Source: an uncultured Collinsella sp. | Lineage (GTDB): Bacteria > Actinomycetota > Coriobacteriia > Coriobacteriales > Coriobacteriaceae | Assembly: GCA_902494685.1 (NCBI GenBank) | Contig: CABUUE010000081.1 | Span: forward strand, 1 to 6,935 | Direction: 5' to 3' | Length of the DNA stretch: 6,935 nucleotides | Shown: piece after piece, positions 5,734-6,935 of the stretch | Layout: the number at the start of each line of letters is the position of its first letter | How positions within the stretch are numbered: position 1 is the first letter of the stretch | Program-made: the position numbers and the translations under genes | Notes under the pieces: generated by a model | Seen by the model: the letters and a program-made list of their open reading frames with translations, nothing else | Database searches by the model: none | What the model was told of the DNA's origin: nothing

Positions 5734-6746
5734 TGGCCGACATCCATATTCTTGTTGCCGACGATTGCTCTGGCCAGCGTCTCGACGCCTTTCTGGGTGC
5801 CAACGACGGCTGCCCCACGCGCTCTGCCTGCGCGCATCTGATCGAGGGCGGTGCAGTAATCGTGAACGGCGAGACCTGTCTGTCAAAAAAGTATGCCGTA
5901 CGCGCCGGTGACCGCATCTCGGTCGACCTGCCCGAGCCTCACGATCCGACTGACGTGATTCCCGAGGCCATTCCCCTCGATATCCGCTACGAGGACGACT
6001 ACCTTATCGTGCTCTCCAAGCAGCGGGGCCTGGTGTGCCATCCCGCCCATGGCCACGAGAGCGGCACCCTTGCGAACGCTCTGGTCTACCACTGTGGCAT
6101 CGACCATCTTGGTACCGTGCAGGGTGAGGACCGCCCCGGTATCGTGCATCGTTTGGATCGCGATACCTCGGGCCTCATGCTTGCGGCAAAGGACGATGAC
6201 ACGCAGCGCGCGCTTCAAAATCTCATTCGCACGCGTACGCTCGACCGCCGCTATATCACGCTTGTCCACGGGCACATCGCCATGGATGAAGGCACCATTA
6301 ACACCGGCATTGCCCGTTCTTCGCGTGACCGTGTCAAGATGGCAGTTTCGGACGACCCCTTTGCTCGTCAGGCCATTACGACCTTTAAGGTCCTTGAGCG
6401 CTTCGATTCCACGCGTTTTGACGACGGCTATACGCTCGTCGAGTGCCACCTGTTTACGGGCCGCACGCATCAGATTCGCGTGCATATGCGCCATATCAAC
6501 CACGCCTGCGTGGGCGATCCGCTCTACGGCAAGTGCGATGCACGCGCCGATCATGGGCTGACCAGGCAATTCCTTCATTCCTGGCGCGTCGCATTCGACC
6601 ATCCCGTGACAGGGGAGCGCATTGAGTGCCGCGACGAGCTACCGTGGGATCTCACCGCGGTTCTTGACGACCTGGCCCCGCGCTCGCTTGGCCGCACCGC
6701 CGCCGGCGACGAAATCGTTCCGCAGCTCGGTCTTCTCGAAGCCTAG
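5733..6746 (+). CDS. RluA/RluD-family pseudouridine synthase
   Basis: A 337-residue enzyme that isomerises uridine to pseudouridine in RNA, most likely 23S rRNA (E. coli RluD is about 326 residues). An N-terminal S4-like RNA-binding domain (about 14-75; SGQRLDAFLG and the VNG turn at 44-46) precedes the catalytic domain. The catalytic domain has RPGIVHRLDRDTSGLML with the catalytic Asp142, and the downstream FTGRTHQIRVHMRH motif followed by GDPLYGK. ATG at 5733 overlaps the lspA stop codon; AAAGGA (5717-5722) lies 10 nt upstream, inside lspA. lspA followed by an rluD-like gene (ylyB in Bacillus) is a common arrangement in Gram-positive bacteria. RluD is the likeliest member from context, but the modified positions cannot be read from the sequence. 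No terminator is seen after the TAG stop. Confidence 0.93.
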   Translation: MADIHILVADDCSGQRLDAFLGANDGCPTRSACAHLIEGGAVIVNGETCLSKKYAVRAGDRISVDLPEPHDPTDVIPEAIPLDIRYEDDYLIVLSKQRGLVCHPAHGHESGTLANALVYHCGIDHLGTVQGEDRPGIVHRLDRDTSGLMLAAKDDDTQRALQNLIRTRTLDRRYITLVHGHIAMDEGTINTGIARSSRDRVKMAVSDDPFARQAITTFKVLERFDSTRFDDGYTLVECHLFTGRTHQIRVHMRHINHACVGDPLYGKCDARADHGLTRQFLHSWRVAFDHPVTGERIECRDELPWDLTAVLDDLAPRSLGRTAAGDEIVPQLGLLEA

Positions 6747-6764
6747 CCAGTATTAGGTGGTTTC

Positions 6765-6794
6765 TTGAACTCGGTAAGCCTGCGGTAAGATATA
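6765..6794 (+). promoter_or_regulatory. candidate promoter for the right-edge gene
   Basis: TTGAAC (6765-6770) resembles a -35 hexamer (4 of 6). It is followed by overlapping -10 candidates: TAAGAT (6786-6791, 15-bp spacing, 4 of 6) and GATATA (6789-6794, 18-bp spacing, 3 of 6). It sits in the only gap between the pseudouridine synthase gene and the next start codon. Which -10 is used cannot be decided by eye. Confidence 0.4.
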
Positions 6795-6828
6795 CGATTG
6801 TTTACGTAACGCGTTCCTGGGAGCCTGC

Positions 6829-6935
6829 ATGCTCGCCTTTTTACAAACCAACACACCCATCGTGATCTTCAATCAGATTGTCGTCACGCTGCTCACGGTC
6901 TGCTTTCTGTACCAGGTGGTCTTCTTTGTCATCGG
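6829..6935 (+). CDS. N-terminal fragment of a membrane protein, possibly a family 2 glycosyltransferase (runs off right edge)
   Basis: ATG at 6829 is preceded by GGGAG (6819-6823) with 5-nt spacing, and the frame stays open for 35 complete codons to the window end. The visible peptide starts MLAFLQTNTPIV and then becomes a long hydrophobic segment (about residues 17-36) containing FLYQVVFFVI. An N-terminal membrane span with an aromatic YQ-(F/V)F pattern is something I associate with membrane-anchored family 2 glycosyltransferases. The fragment holds no catalytic motif, so this is a weak suggestion; any membrane protein is possible. That this is a real gene start is well supported. Confidence 0.7.
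   Translation, partial: MLAFLQTNTPIVIFNQIVVTLLTVCFLYQVVFFVI

Overview
The window looks like chromosomal DNA from a GC-rich, Gram-positive-like bacterium, most probably a gut actinobacterium of the class Coriobacteriia (Collinsella-like). That assignment is an inference. It rests on strong G/C bias at third codon positions, a T-box leader on ileS, the ileS-lspA-rluD gene order, and the general look of the proteins. It was not tested by a database search.

Layout. At the left edge (1-10, minus strand) a gene begins with a good ribosome binding site and runs out of the window; a possible extended -10 promoter lies just upstream. Positions 66-522 hold no convincing gene but are unusually rich in secondary structure. 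There is a cloverleaf-like inverted-repeat element at 117-240, two small hairpins, and three consecutive minus-strand intrinsic terminators (307-349, 405-453, 473-513). These sit behind a minus-strand, metal-dependent alcohol dehydrogenase-family gene (523-1605). That gene diverges from ileS. The intergenic region between them carries an isoleucine T-box riboswitch of about 300 nt with a complete stem I, an ATC specifier, a T-box sequence and mutually exclusive antiterminator and terminator helices.

The right half is a plus-strand housekeeping block. It runs ileS (isoleucyl-tRNA synthetase, 2092-4893), a 240-bp spacer with two striking palindromes, lspA (lipoprotein signal peptidase, 5134-5733), and an RluA/RluD-family pseudouridine synthase (5733-6746) that overlaps lspA by one base. 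After a short promoter-bearing gap comes the N-terminal piece of a membrane protein (6829 to the window end). IleRS charges tRNA-Ile and its expression is expected to rise when uncharged tRNA-Ile accumulates. LspA processes prolipoproteins, and the pseudouridine synthase modifies rRNA.

I found no clear defence system, CRISPR array or transposase. The least explained material is non-coding: the 117-240 multi-hairpin element, and the 101-bp imperfect palindrome at 4933-5033, which is flanked by CGCTG direct repeats.
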